Assembly (NCBI GenBank): GCA_950106755.1
Contig: OX467087.1
Coordinates: forward strand, 8,312,047-8,376,046
Reading direction: 5' to 3'
DNA: 64,000 bases
Source: Climacium dendroides
Lineage: Eukaryota > Streptophyta > Bryopsida > Hypnales > Climaciaceae
Shown: positions 15,001 through 23,367 of the stretch, in pieces
How the letters are laid out: every line of letters starts with the position of its first letter
Position numbering within the stretch: position 1 is the stretch's first letter
Notes under the pieces: model-generated
Seen by the model: the letters and a program-made list of their open reading frames with translations, nothing else
What the model was told of the DNA's origin: nothing
Database searches by the model: none
Position numbers and translations under genes: made by a program

Positions 15001-16281
15001 AGGACGATCCTCTCTGTAGCCGCCGCAGAAGATCTCAACCTCACGCAGTTCGACGTTTGCACCGCATATTTGAATGGATTATTACGCGAGTTAATATACA
15101 TGCAGCAACCCATCGGTTTTGAGGTCAGCCATGATGCAGGGAAAAAGCGATTGGTTTGTCGCTTAAACAAAGCCTTGTATGGCCTTAAGCAAAGTGCCAG
15201 GGTTTGGAAATTCAAATTTGATCACTTTCTACAAGCATACGACCTCATTGTATCGGACGCTGATAGTTGCGTTTATGTCAACAAACAAGATCCAAAGCTT
15301 ATACTTTGCATCTGGGTAGATGATGGTATGGTGTGCAGCACTTTTAACGACAGCATCACCAACATTCTTGATTATATGGGTGATGCTTTTCGAATTACTC
15401 AAGGCCTAGCAGAGGTGTATGTTGGCTTGCACATTACTAGAGACCGTGACCAAGGACTAATCCATCTCGACCAGCGTCGCTATCTCGAACGGGTGTTGCG
15501 GCGATTCGGACATGAAGATTGCCACACCGTCGCTGTCCCTTCTGATCCTGCAAGTGCTGCACAACTGCGACTCGCCAACACGAACGATCCACAGGTATCC
15601 TTCCCGTACCGTGAATGTGTTGGGTGCTTACAATTTGCTCACATTGGTACCCGCTTCGACATTAGCTACGCTGTTAGCAACATGTCAAGATTCAACAACC
15701 AACCTACTGCAGCTCACGTCTCTGGAGTAAAGAGAATCCTCAAGTACATCAAAGGTACTCTCAACCATACCATCACATACGGACGTGGGTCGCGACCGAA
15801 TATTTTGACGGCCCACTGCGACGCAGATTATGCAGCTGATTGTGACGATCGCAAATCTCGATCAGGCTTCCTGCTTTTACTTAATGGTGGCCCTGTAGCA
15901 TGGGGTAGCCGCAAACAAGCCTGTACCTCATTAAGTACAACCGAATCTGAGTACATTGCTGCTGGTCTAGCTACTCAAGAGATACTATGGATGCGACGTC
16001 TGCTCCACAGCATCAGATCACCCCAGCCAGCACCTACACTCTTGTTCTGTGACAACCAATCGGCAATCCGGCTTGTTAAAAATCCAGTGTTTCATCAGCG
16101 GACGAAGCACATCGATACGAAGTACCACAAGATCAGGGATGCGGAGGCAGATGGCGATATTGCCATCACATATATCTGCACAGAGGATCAACTTGCTGAT
16201 ATCATGACTAAGCCCCTGCCTCGAGACCGCTTCGAACGACTTCGTCGATTGGCTGGACCACTTTCCCAGACCCTGTGCTGA
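12070..16281 (+). CDS. Copia gag-pol polyprotein, 1403 aa
   Basis: Single open frame from the first ATG after the LTR (in-frame codons further upstream lie inside the LTR and leader). Order by residue: UBN2-type GAG (about 10-230); zinc knuckle CWKCGVLGHWGREC at about 237-250; aspartic protease with DSG at 301-303; GAG-pre-integrase HHCC region (about 440-495); integrase core with D513, D576 and E612, a D-x62-D-x35-E spacing; reverse transcriptase (about 900-1140) with the catalytic motif IWVDDG, D1084 and D1085; RNase H (about 1245-1385) with D1251 and later DNQSAI and TKHIDTKYH. The frame has no stop or frameshift. The protein makes virus-like particles, copies the RNA and integrates the cDNA. 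RT position 1082 is Trp where YVDD is common. Confidence 0.97.
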   Translation: MTDSSRDVEGISRFKGTNFHIWKFQIRAVLLGRELMDVVDGSIPKPVDTADAETKAAWRRKDNQAVSLLCQAIDESMLKHITSCVTSKQIWDKLKLFHERNASENIHTLQQEFYKCVMNQDDSIADFVGKLDVIVQQLAARGDTTFNEQAVISKILCNLPSGFDSLIPAWCMQPDTAKTLDNLTLQLLQTESTLKSRVDEVLATTAYVATAKASEYTPEQRAARRKEITDRKKNTRCWKCGVLGHWGRECTASEDDQRKHQEAQSQGQSSSDNSKKRYSSHKAFIATIGEAPSESAYWYVDSGCTEHMTDNRAYFSTYQDVSSEQRPVQGIGGAMLTVAGIGDIVIRIKHDHGYSSDILKGVIHVPSLGRNLFSSYVAAQKKIYTLHTDTGCQMLEGGKIVMTGVIYNRMYRLKIEVIPPETTSTALASTSFGIPTVAESKQTLDVWHKRFAHLNHATIQKMVSQAIVSGLVLDNRVQSFCPGCTYGKHSRAPFPVNEFRARSQTPSDLIHSDLCGPMSTPSVGGALYFVLFKDDCSGFRVIECIKSKPDTLAAFQRFVAQIKRETGNTVKIVRSDRGTEYTNAVFTKYLQEQAIRQELTTPYTPEQNGAAERDNRTIMEAVRSMLHGSNIEIQFWAEAAHTAVYTLNRTATRTVEGRTPFELWYREKPSVAHMRIFGTTAYVYVPKPLRKKLGPKSRKGIFMGYSITSKAYRVWNMELRRIEESRDVLFDEDNMGQNTSDNHRWLSVEGEIAPPTQLLLHDPAVPHVVHQPDNRPHQPPAIDTDQSSQPDDDSGSTPKVDPTLNSGDCDSDPYALDYAQPDLQQARSPSPSDESVGDHAAEDNHADLRGTRARNPPARLGEWIYLVNRNSYACVAHIPIPDEPETYEETMASPERELWLAAMQEEYESLVANDTWTLEEIPEQSNLVKCRWVYKLKLAADGSVSRYKARLVAKGFTQKKGVDYEETFSPVVKFDAIRTILSVAAAEDLNLTQFDVCTAYLNGLLRELIYMQQPIGFEVSHDAGKKRLVCRLNKALYGLKQSARVWKFKFDHFLQAYDLIVSDADSCVYVNKQDPKLILCIWVDDGMVCSTFNDSITNILDYMGDAFRITQGLAEVYVGLHITRDRDQGLIHLDQRRYLERVLRRFGHEDCHTVAVPSDPASAAQLRLANTNDPQVSFPYRECVGCLQFAHIGTRFDISYAVSNMSRFNNQPTAAHVSGVKRILKYIKGTLNHTITYGRGSRPNILTAHCDADYAADCDDRKSRSGFLLLLNGGPVAWGSRKQACTSLSTTESEYIAAGLATQEILWMRRLLHSIRSPQPAPTLLFCDNQSAIRLVKNPVFHQRTKHIDTKYHKIRDAEADGDIAITYICTEDQLADIMTKPLPRDRFERLRRLAGPLSQTLC

Positions 16282-16319
16282 AGTGGCAGATACTTTTGAA
16301 AGTCACCACAGTGCTGGTC

Positions 16320-16328
16320 GAGTGGGAG
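16320..16328 (+). other. Polypurine tract of copia element
   Basis: GAGTGGGAG abuts the 3' LTR and is purine except for one T. This is the expected place for the plus-strand primer. Confidence 0.6.
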
Positions 16329-16727
16329 TGTTGGATGTAAGTGACCAGCACTGGATGACTTACTACATCCAAGCGCAGCCAGCGCAGCAGCCGTTTGAAC
16401 CTAGAAGCTGAATCGACAGCTCTTTCTTGTTTCTTGATTCCCGCTCAGTTTCAGTGAATATTACCTGAGTACTGTAGCCTAGCTCTCTCTCTTTTTTGTA
16501 GCAGCGTGAGTCACGCTGAGGTGTGAGTTTCTAGCTAGCAATCGTTTACAACCTTAGTGTACTCTGCATCCAGGCTTTGGTGCAGAGGTTTGTGCATGAG
16601 TATGTCAGGTATATTGCAGAATAATATACGTGACTTGTTTCAAGAGTATACGGGTGCTTGCTTCGTGTGTGAGAATCTGTGAGTACTGTGTCAGTCTACT
16701 CGTATCGATTGTTTGTGTATCACAACA
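16329..16727 (+). repeat. 3' LTR of copia element
   Basis: 399 bp, apparently identical to the 5' LTR. It is followed by the right copy of the target duplication GAAAG at 16728-16732. Confidence 0.97.
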
Positions 16728-16732
16728 GAAAG

Positions 16733-17599
16733 CAAAGGCATTCCTCCAGTGAGCTCGGATAAATTTGCAAAAAATCACTCTTCAATGTACCATCCTGGCT
16801 CGATGAGATTTGCATGCGGAGAGGGACAAAAATGGCCTTCAGTTGCCTGGTAGAGTGCATGGACTTTTGCCTTCAAGATCTAAATTCAATTCTTCTACAA
16901 ACCACGGATCTGTAGCTAGCCCAGGCCAGAAGTTCATAGCCTCAAGGAAGCAAAGTTTGTAGTTGGCAGTCTTAATTTGAAATGAAGTAGCTGACTTGCA
17001 ATTCATTGCATCATTCTCTGTGCAATCACTTGTATGCAATTTGTAACGTGTCAACCATGTTCCCAGAGATGATAGGTTTTAAAGCAAGGAAGCTGGATTT
17101 CAGGGTCATGAGATTGTGCCCTGCATGGGATTGAACGGGTAATGGAATTATTCTTTTCCTGTTCAGGGGGTCTCTGCCCTGGTAGGCTGGTAGCAAAGAA
17201 CATTATTTTAGCTTTCTCAGAGCCCAAAATTGTCAGACACCGGCCAATCCAATTCACACAAGGTTTGTAAAGAAAGATTGAATGATCTAGGTTCGAAATG
17301 AATGAAAAATCGACCTGAATAAATTTTCAAAGCTTTGCGGTTTTCTCTGAAAGTTGCCAAATGAATCTATTTGAAATTTCCTCAATCATTTCAATCTGAT
17401 TCTCACTAACAAGCGCATACTGGATTCAACCAAGCGTGCAGTCATTCCGTAGGAGTCATCCTAGACAAATTTCACATTAATTTACAGTCGATACAACAAC
17501 AATCATCTCACACCATGAATTCCGTATGAATGCACTAGTTAGAAGAAATCGTGAATGCATGTTGAATATTGCAGTGAATTCAAGTGCAGGCAACTCAGT
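16733..17599. other. Repeat mosaic right of copia element
   Basis: No gene is supported. The part from 16733 to about 16920 continues the interrupted repeat and matches about 22313-22830 in pieces (shared TTGGTAGAGTGCA-like and AATTCTTCTA blocks). The part at about 16940-17030 matches 7711-7815. The region is thus assembled from copies of sequence flanking other parts of the cluster. Confidence 0.6.
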
Positions 17600-17842
17600 C
17601 TAGAGAAGTGTACTCAAACGGCAAACCAAATCAAGACAAATGTATTTCACCAACATAAGCAAGCAAGCTTTACAAACATCATGTCGGGAAATTAAAGCTT
17701 CACCACTTTCATGTGCAAGCCAGCTATCTGGGCGATTTCTAGCATGCGTCAGACAATTTCCTTTCCAGCTCTTGAGTTGGGAAGCAACATACTCGGTACC
17801 TGGGATCCCAATAGTTCTCAAAGGGGCACCAAAGAACTCCAT
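17600..17842 (-). CDS. Unrecognised 80-aa open frame
   Basis: An ATG-started frame of 80 codons on the minus strand with a moderately polar N-terminal half and a Cys/Leu-rich end. I do not recognise it. An overlapping plus-strand frame of similar length exists, neither is flanked by clear splice sites, and the surrounding DNA is a mosaic of duplicated non-coding pieces, so it may be non-coding or a captured exon. It lies between the copia element and the convergent GTPase gene remnants. Confidence 0.15.
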   Translation of the reverse strand: MEFFGAPLRTIGIPGTEYVASQLKSWKGNCLTHARNRPDSWLAHESGEALISRHDVCKACLLMLVKYICLDLVCRLSTLL

Positions 17843-18125
17843 GGCTTTGACTCTGAATTCTTCAGCTGTGACAACTCATGCTCGTCTGTACTTCCGGGCA
17901 TCTTCGAGAGTTCGTTAAATTGGCGGTAATGCCACTAAAAACTACACCTGTCCTTATTTGTAGACATTTCATTGTGTAGATGTGCGTCACAATTCTCGGC
18001 ACCGGAATATCTTAAATTATACGAAATTGAATAAATCAAGCAAAAGTTCTTTGGCAAACGAAAGCAGAGATGCGTCCGTAGCAGTGGCGTACTTGGGTTT
18101 GTAGTACTGGAACTCATGGAATCGT

Positions 18126-18740
18126 TCAAGGAATTTTTTCCAAGCTCTCAAGCGAGTATGTCCTTTTGTTCCTCAGCAGGTTCTCCATTTCCACATCTTC
18201 CTCTAGGGGCGGGAAGTCGATGCACATGTAGCGCCCTGGGAGGATGAACTTGCCATACTGCTCCTGCAGAAACCTCTCGTTCTCTCGTTGCCACTTCTTC
18301 GGATTCTTGCATTTCGTCACGACCACCCCAAACGCAGGCTCTGCACCTTTGAAGATCTTCGGGAAGATCTTAGAAATGTCGTCGTCCAGCTGATCGAATC
18401 GCCGTGCGGGAATCACGAACAGAATGTGGCTATACTCCCCTTGAGTCTCCTTCAGAAACTTGTAGATGAGGTCGGTGGCATGCTTTCGATGGCTTTCCGT
18501 TTCCTCGCCAATTCCAACTGTGTCCACAACGTGATAACCGCGTCCTTCGTGACAGGCAACAACGTCTGTCACTCCACAAATTCCATCTCCCGTTTTGAAT
18601 ACCGGGTCGGGCAGCAACTCTCCTGACACCAGCATGTTCGCAATCGTCGACTTTCCTTGCCCGGTCTTGCCAAACAGCAAGACCTTCCGAATCGGCTTCA
18701 AAGGAAATACCTGATCGATGGGGTTCGTCTCTTCTGTCAA
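18126..18740 (-). pseudogene. AIG1-like GTPase copy with broken ends
   Basis: The G domain is well kept: P-loop GKTGQGKST, DTVG and TKCKNPKKW are all present. Two faults are visible. At the 5' side the ATG used by the paralogues reads GTA and no in-frame ATG occurs before an upstream stop; a phase-1 splice acceptor (ACAG before AAGAGACG) is kept, but no first exon can be seen in the roughly 140 bases that separate it from the next copy. At the 3' side a deletion after SLESLE shifts the frame to a stop at 18126; the rest of the paralogous C terminus (FQYYKPKYAT-like) is still readable in another frame down to about 18010. It is probably a recently inactivated tandem copy. An unseen upstream exon cannot be excluded. 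Confidence 0.75.
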
Positions 18741-18876
18741 GCTATCTAGTTGCGTAGAACAATCTGCAAAACGGACATGAGTTCGAGGCTGGAAACTCTA
18801 TTCTTCACTTGAAGGATAAACTCAAAGCTCAGGCATTTTAATCGCGACTTGAAGGAAATGAAGAGTCGTTCAGGGT

Positions 18877-19539
18877 TTAGAATTTAAGCAGACCTATGGC
18901 CGTAGCGGTGTCGTACTTGGGTTTGTAATACTGGAAGTTATTCCTCTCAAAGAAATGATACAGCGCGGCGTCCAAGTTATCGAGCCCCTCTTGCCATTTT
19001 AACCTCCATGAGAATTCCAGTACCACATCTTCTATCTTTGGCTGGAAGTCGAGGTAGATGTAACGGTCCGGGAGGATGAACTTGCCATACTTCTCCTGCA
19101 GAAGCTTCTCACTTTCTTGGTCCCACCTCTTCGGATCCGTGCTCCGCGTCACGATCAACCCAAAAGATGGCTCCGCACCTTCGAAGATCTTGAGGAAGAG
19201 CTTCCAGATGTCGTCGTCCAGCTGATCGAACCGGCTCGCAGGCATGACGAAAAAAATGTGACTGTACTCCATGCCTTGAATCTCCTTGAGAGACTTGAAG
19301 ATGAGTCCGACTGCATCACTGCAATGGGTTTCAGTTTCCTCGCCAATTCCTACCGTGACCACATGGTAACCGCGCCCTTTGTGGCTTGCAACTGTGTCCG
19401 GCACTGATCCATGCATTCCGTCGCCCGTTTCGAATAGTGGGCAGGGCTGTGGCACTCCTGACACCAGCATGTTCGCTATCGTCGACAATCCTTGCCCGCT
19501 CATGCCAAAGAGCAAGACCTTCGGCTTCGAAGTAACCAT
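18877..19539 (-). CDS. AIG1-like protein lacking G1 lysine and G3 aspartate
   Basis: Open frame of 220 codons starting at ATG 19539. It aligns over its whole length with the other minus-strand copy and with the plus-strand copy at 10258-11002. The P-loop reads GMSGQGLST instead of GKTGQGKST, so the invariant lysine and the preceding Lys are gone. The G3 region reads VVTVGIG where paralogues have VVDTVGIG, so the conserved aspartate is missing. Both residues are needed for nucleotide and magnesium binding in P-loop GTPases, hence GTP hydrolysis is not expected. The leader before the ATG is one base shorter than in paralogues, and the equivalent of exon 1 (near 19790, minus strand) has lost its GTAAG donor. 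The C terminus FQYYKPKYDT is intact. It is either a pseudo-GTPase or an early pseudogene. Confidence 0.65.
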   Translation of the reverse strand: MVTSKPKVLLFGMSGQGLSTIANMLVSGVPQPCPLFETGDGMHGSVPDTVASHKGRGYHVVTVGIGEETETHCSDAVGLIFKSLKEIQGMEYSHIFFVMPASRFDQLDDDIWKLFLKIFEGAEPSFGLIVTRSTDPKRWDQESEKLLQEKYGKFILPDRYIYLDFQPKIEDVVLEFSWRLKWQEGLDNLDAALYHFFERNNFQYYKPKYDTATAIGLLKF

Positions 19540-20463
19540 CTGGTCGGTTTGATCTATCTCTCTGGCAAGCTTATCAAGTTAGCTAGTTGCTTGGAAACAA
19601 AGTAATCGAATCTGCAAAACGAACTAAACGAACGATGAGGTCGAGGAAACTGTATCCTAAACTTGAAGGATGAACGCTCAAACATCTACTAAAATATATT
19701 TTAAGCTGTAGACCATTGCAAAATGACTATCGATCACAAGATAGGCTCAACGCGCTCAGACCCGACAGCTTGCATGTAATTGGCATGCTCGACATGTACA
19801 TGGGTACCGGTTGGTGTAGCCTCGCGTTAGGACGCAGGAGAGAATTGCAAGGATCTTCAGAGGTCACTGATGGTTCTTACACTGAGGAAATTATGATCCT
19901 CACTGTGCACTCGCGCGTCCGGCCGTCGCAACTACTCTACTGTAGTTTTTTAATCGTGGTTTAATTGAAAGTGACGGAGATTAGTTACAGAATGCAAGTG
20001 ATCGACGGTGATCAATTGAAGAGGCTCACGACTGGGTGGGCCAACCAGGTACTGCAATGACAATACTGACATAAATTCAACTTAGCATTCATTATTTAGT
20101 GCGCATTGATTGAGCTTGCGATCTATCATTTGGTGGCACAAGGAAATACTGTAATTCTTGCAGAAAGGAATGCTTTAAGCCCCTGCAATGGAGGTTATCT
20201 GGTCATGCTTTGTTAGTCAGTAAACGAAATAAATACCCAAAAATGCTCTGTACAGTTGTAAATGAGCTAATATAATCAGTGTGGACCCTGAAGGGTTTAA
20301 CTTGAACTACCGAGGTTTTCGTGTTCGTGCACAAGCATGCGCCGAAACTTAACACGGTTCGCGATGATCGATCGGAGTTGGCCATATCTAGAGCATGACG
20401 TTTTTAGTGGACTAGAGTAGCTAGCTCTAGTAACCGAATTAGCTCTCTTGCATTCCCTAGAGT

Positions 20464-20480
20464 ATGTATATATATTCTAG
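20464..20480 (+). promoter_or_regulatory. TATA box candidate of intact GTPase gene
   Basis: TATATATA at about 20467-20474 lies about 75-85 bases before the ATG at 20551, a usual distance for a plant core promoter with a short leader. The duplicate promoter at 9081-9107 (minus) lacks this tract. Confidence 0.5.
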
Positions 20481-20550
20481 CAGTCTTTGATCGAGTTTTC
20501 ATTAGTGAATCCGGTTGACGATAATTGACGTTGGTTTAGAGCTCCGAGCT

Positions 20551-21378
20551 ATGGCCACCCCAGCGAGAAGAAGAAGAACCGTCGTGCTGTTCGGGAAGAC
20601 GGGCGACGGCAAGTCCACCCTCGCCAACATGCTCACAACCGGCGCCATTGATGGCGACTTCGCATCCGGGGACTCCTTCTCCTCCCTCACGAAGCAAACG
20701 AACTTCCGCGTCTCCACCTGCACCAACTGGACCGTCATTGACACCGTCGGCCTGTTCGCCACCGACAACCCCGAGCACGACCTCCAGCGCACCCTCGAGC
20801 TTCGGAACTACCTGGCGGAGACTCATCGCTCCATCGACGCCTTCTGCTACGTCAAGAAAGCCTCCAAGTTCACACGAGCAGACGAGCACTGCTGGCGAGC
20901 TTTCCACGCCTTGTTCGCGCACAACGGGGAGCATCCCCACTACCACGACAACGTTCTGCTCGTCTTCACGTCTTGTAAGCGGAAGGAGTGGCTGGACGAG
21001 AATCTGAGCTTCATCAGGGAGATGATGGCGCCTCCTGTGATTCTAAATCTTAACAGTCACGATGAAATTGCTGTCCCGATCGTTGGGGATGTTGACAAAG
21101 CGAGGTTTCCGTATCGGTCGATTGGTGTTGATTTTCCACCTTACGATGAGGACCCTGTCGTGGAGAGCAAGCTTGAGAAATCGAGGTCGGAGAGCTTGAG
21201 CCATCTGAAATTGGCTATTGACGGAGTGAAGCTGCCTCTGCTACTGTGCAAGCTCCCTGCAGTTGAACCAGTTTATGGTTCCAGGATTCCATGGGTTGTC
21301 AAATTTATAGGGGTACCGGTGGGTTTCTTTGTAATCTCATGTGCAGTACTGGTTTTAGTGGTACACTTGTATTCATAG
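20551..21378 (+). CDS. AIG1/GIMAP-like GTPase with C-terminal membrane segment
   Basis: Intact single-exon frame of 275 residues starting MATPARRRRTVVLFGK. G1 is GKTGDGKST (about residues 15-23), G3 is DTVG (about 65-68), and a G4-like TSCKRKEW follows at about 145. A long middle region with HDEIAVPIVGDVDKA leads to a C-terminal hydrophobic stretch of about 20 residues (FIGVPVGFFVISCAVLVLVV), suggesting a tail-anchored membrane protein as in many GIMAP/IAN proteins. The basic ARRRR patch precedes the G domain. Its G+C is clearly higher than the surroundings. It faces MLH1 tail to tail. It is the only copy in the cluster with all visible motifs and both ends intact. Membership in the AIG1 clan rests on the G1/G3 pattern and overall plan; another TRAFAC GTPase family is possible. 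Confidence 0.75.
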   Translation: MATPARRRRTVVLFGKTGDGKSTLANMLTTGAIDGDFASGDSFSSLTKQTNFRVSTCTNWTVIDTVGLFATDNPEHDLQRTLELRNYLAETHRSIDAFCYVKKASKFTRADEHCWRAFHALFAHNGEHPHYHDNVLLVFTSCKRKEWLDENLSFIREMMAPPVILNLNSHDEIAVPIVGDVDKARFPYRSIGVDFPPYDEDPVVESKLEKSRSESLSHLKLAIDGVKLPLLLCKLPAVEPVYGSRIPWVVKFIGVPVGFFVISCAVLVLVVHLYS

Positions 21379-23367
21379 TATTGCACTTACATCTAAGCCA
21401 ATTGGAAGACACTCACGTACTGACTTAATTTGGTTCAATGGCATGGTGTGACCGCGATGTTACCTCGACCAGTTCGTGAAAGTTGTCTTTGTGGGTGAAT
21501 CAAAGTCATGGATTGGTATTGAGAAGAATTTGTGGTTTTCTTTTTCGTGTTGTGCGCATTGTTGTAGCAACTCTCCATCAATTTTATTCATACTGTACAC
21601 CGTTTATTCTACATAGAATGTAATGTTCTCTCTATTTCAAAGCCTATGATGGACTAGGAACACCATGAATCAGTGTGTACCTACTTATTAATAGAACCGT
21701 TCCTGCACCGACGGCACCGACGGCACCTAATCCAGAGAACTGATTCAGGGCAGATAATTCTTATGTTGAATTATTTTCTGTGCTTTGAATATTCATTGTT
21801 TATTTATATCGTATCCTGTCCGATTAATGTATGCTAAGATCATTAAGGATCCCATTTTGACTTCCAGCAAGATTGAACAACAGCAGTCAGATTAATATGA
21901 GGAACCATTCTCAATTACTTATTTGGTCGACGTCAAGTGGTGTTACTTTACATTTTTCTAATGTTTGGATCTTTTGTTGGCTGGTACTCTTGTTTTTGAC
22001 AAACAGCATTTACCTGACACCCTTTGTTTGTCACTGTTCGTAGTGACCACGAGTCATCAAAGGGTGTCTGGTAAATTATTTTGTGACTGGGAACTCACAA
22101 ATTCACACTGATTCTGTATCACAGTCCATTCCTCAAGTTGAAAACGCACAACAGTAATGATTGTTAAATCGAGAGAGCTACATATTGTTTCTTGTCCTGG
22201 TCATAGTTTGTTGATGACCCAGAGATTGCTTGAGATAATTTTAAGTTGCTTGAGATAATTTGCAACATTTCTGATACTGTAAAGCAATTACAGTCCGCCA
22301 ATATGATATTGAAAGCAAAGGTTTAACTTGAAAAAATCACTCCTAGAGTTCATGCCCTTTATCCATTGTTCCCAAAACTGTGAACATGAATGAAAAAAAT
22401 GCGTTGTTATAGCAAACTTGCGTTTGTCATTGATTAATGCCGATGTCTTACTACCAATAGTAACTACGTACGGAAAATCTATCAATGGTGTAAGCTTTAC
22501 ATATTAAGACAGCTTATCTCCACCCTCAAAACCTCAACTCCGGGTATAAATAGTGGTACTTACCACGATTCCTACCTTTCATTTTGCAAACCTGTTCTCC
22601 CACAGGCTTGTTTGCATCCCTAACCTCTTGCCAACCATCACTTGGTATAACTTAGAGGTTCATCAGAATTGAAAAAACAAACTATCCTACTCTTCAACCA
22701 TCCTCGATGACCACTGGATGTGGAGAGGGACTAAGACGGCCTCCAGTTGCTTGGTAGAGTGCACGGACGTATGCCTTCAGAATCTAAATACAATTCTTCT
22801 ATAAACCAAGGACCTGGTCATAGTAAGCCACGACCGTCAGACTTGAGAAAAGTCAGCACTTCTCGAACCACATCAGGGTTAAGGCTTTTTGCTTTACTGT
22901 CGATGTTTCTCCTAAATGTCGAGTCGCCAGGCCTGTGAAATCCAATACTCCACATCAGCAAATCATCTGTTATAGAGTTTCAAACAAACGAATCCTGATG
23001 AACTTAAACGACAGCCATAACCTCGTTGCAAGGGGAAGCATAATTCCACATTTCAGAAGCAAGGGCTTTTGGTCTTGTCACAACAAGCAATATCGGGATA
23101 CTTGCACCGACATGGTGATGTCAACACCATTCCTGGTAGCTCACACCAGTTGCAGATCTAGATTCCATTCAACCTGGAATTACGGTAGTAGCAACTTCAC
23201 AATAGGCAGATTACAATGCCTCTCAAAAGAACCGAGGGCGATGTTTGTACAGGGCAGATGGCATTCTCAAATACTCCTCCACGTAAACAAAACCAACAGC
23301 CTACGCAAAGATGAGAAGGAACCAGAAGCAGTCGAGGATCTACTGGTGGTCGGTGGAGTAACATACC
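21379..23367. other. Convergent spacer between GTPase gene and MLH1
   Basis: No gene is supported. It contains the GTPase 3' flank (copied at 8320-8500), a short hairpin at 22008-22076, the empty-site relative of the repeat interrupted by copia (about 22200-22330), a related block at about 22690-22830, and toward 23367 the probable MLH1 3' UTR. An open plus-strand frame at 22935-23447 overlaps the last MLH1 exon and has no recognisable content. Confidence 0.6.
22008..22076. repeat. Nested hairpin, 19-bp outer arms
   Basis: ATTTACCTGACACCCTTTG (22008-22026) pairs with 22058-22076 with a single mismatch, and an inner GTCACT/AGTGAC pair sits within the loop. It is about 69 nt in all and lies 630 bases after the GTPase stop. 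Confidence 0.8.

Larger units (their letters stand above)
11587..16727 (+). mobile_element. Complete Ty1/copia LTR retrotransposon
   Basis: 5141-bp element with two 399-bp LTRs (TGTTGG...CAACA), a 5-bp target duplication, a primer-binding site, one uninterrupted gag-pol frame in the order GAG, protease, integrase, RT, RNase H, and a short purine tract before the 3' LTR. The two LTRs look identical base for base on reading, so insertion was recent and the element may be mobile. It interrupts a repeat whose empty-site relative is at about 22200-22330. Confidence 0.97.
18010..21620. repeat. Right arm of inverted GTPase-cluster duplication
   Basis: Counterpart of 8320-11000 in reverse orientation. 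It carries one intact GTPase gene (+) and two tandem minus-strand copies of the other subfamily, whereas the left arm has only one of those. The tandem copy could have arisen after the inversion or have been lost from the left arm. Confidence 0.85.
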
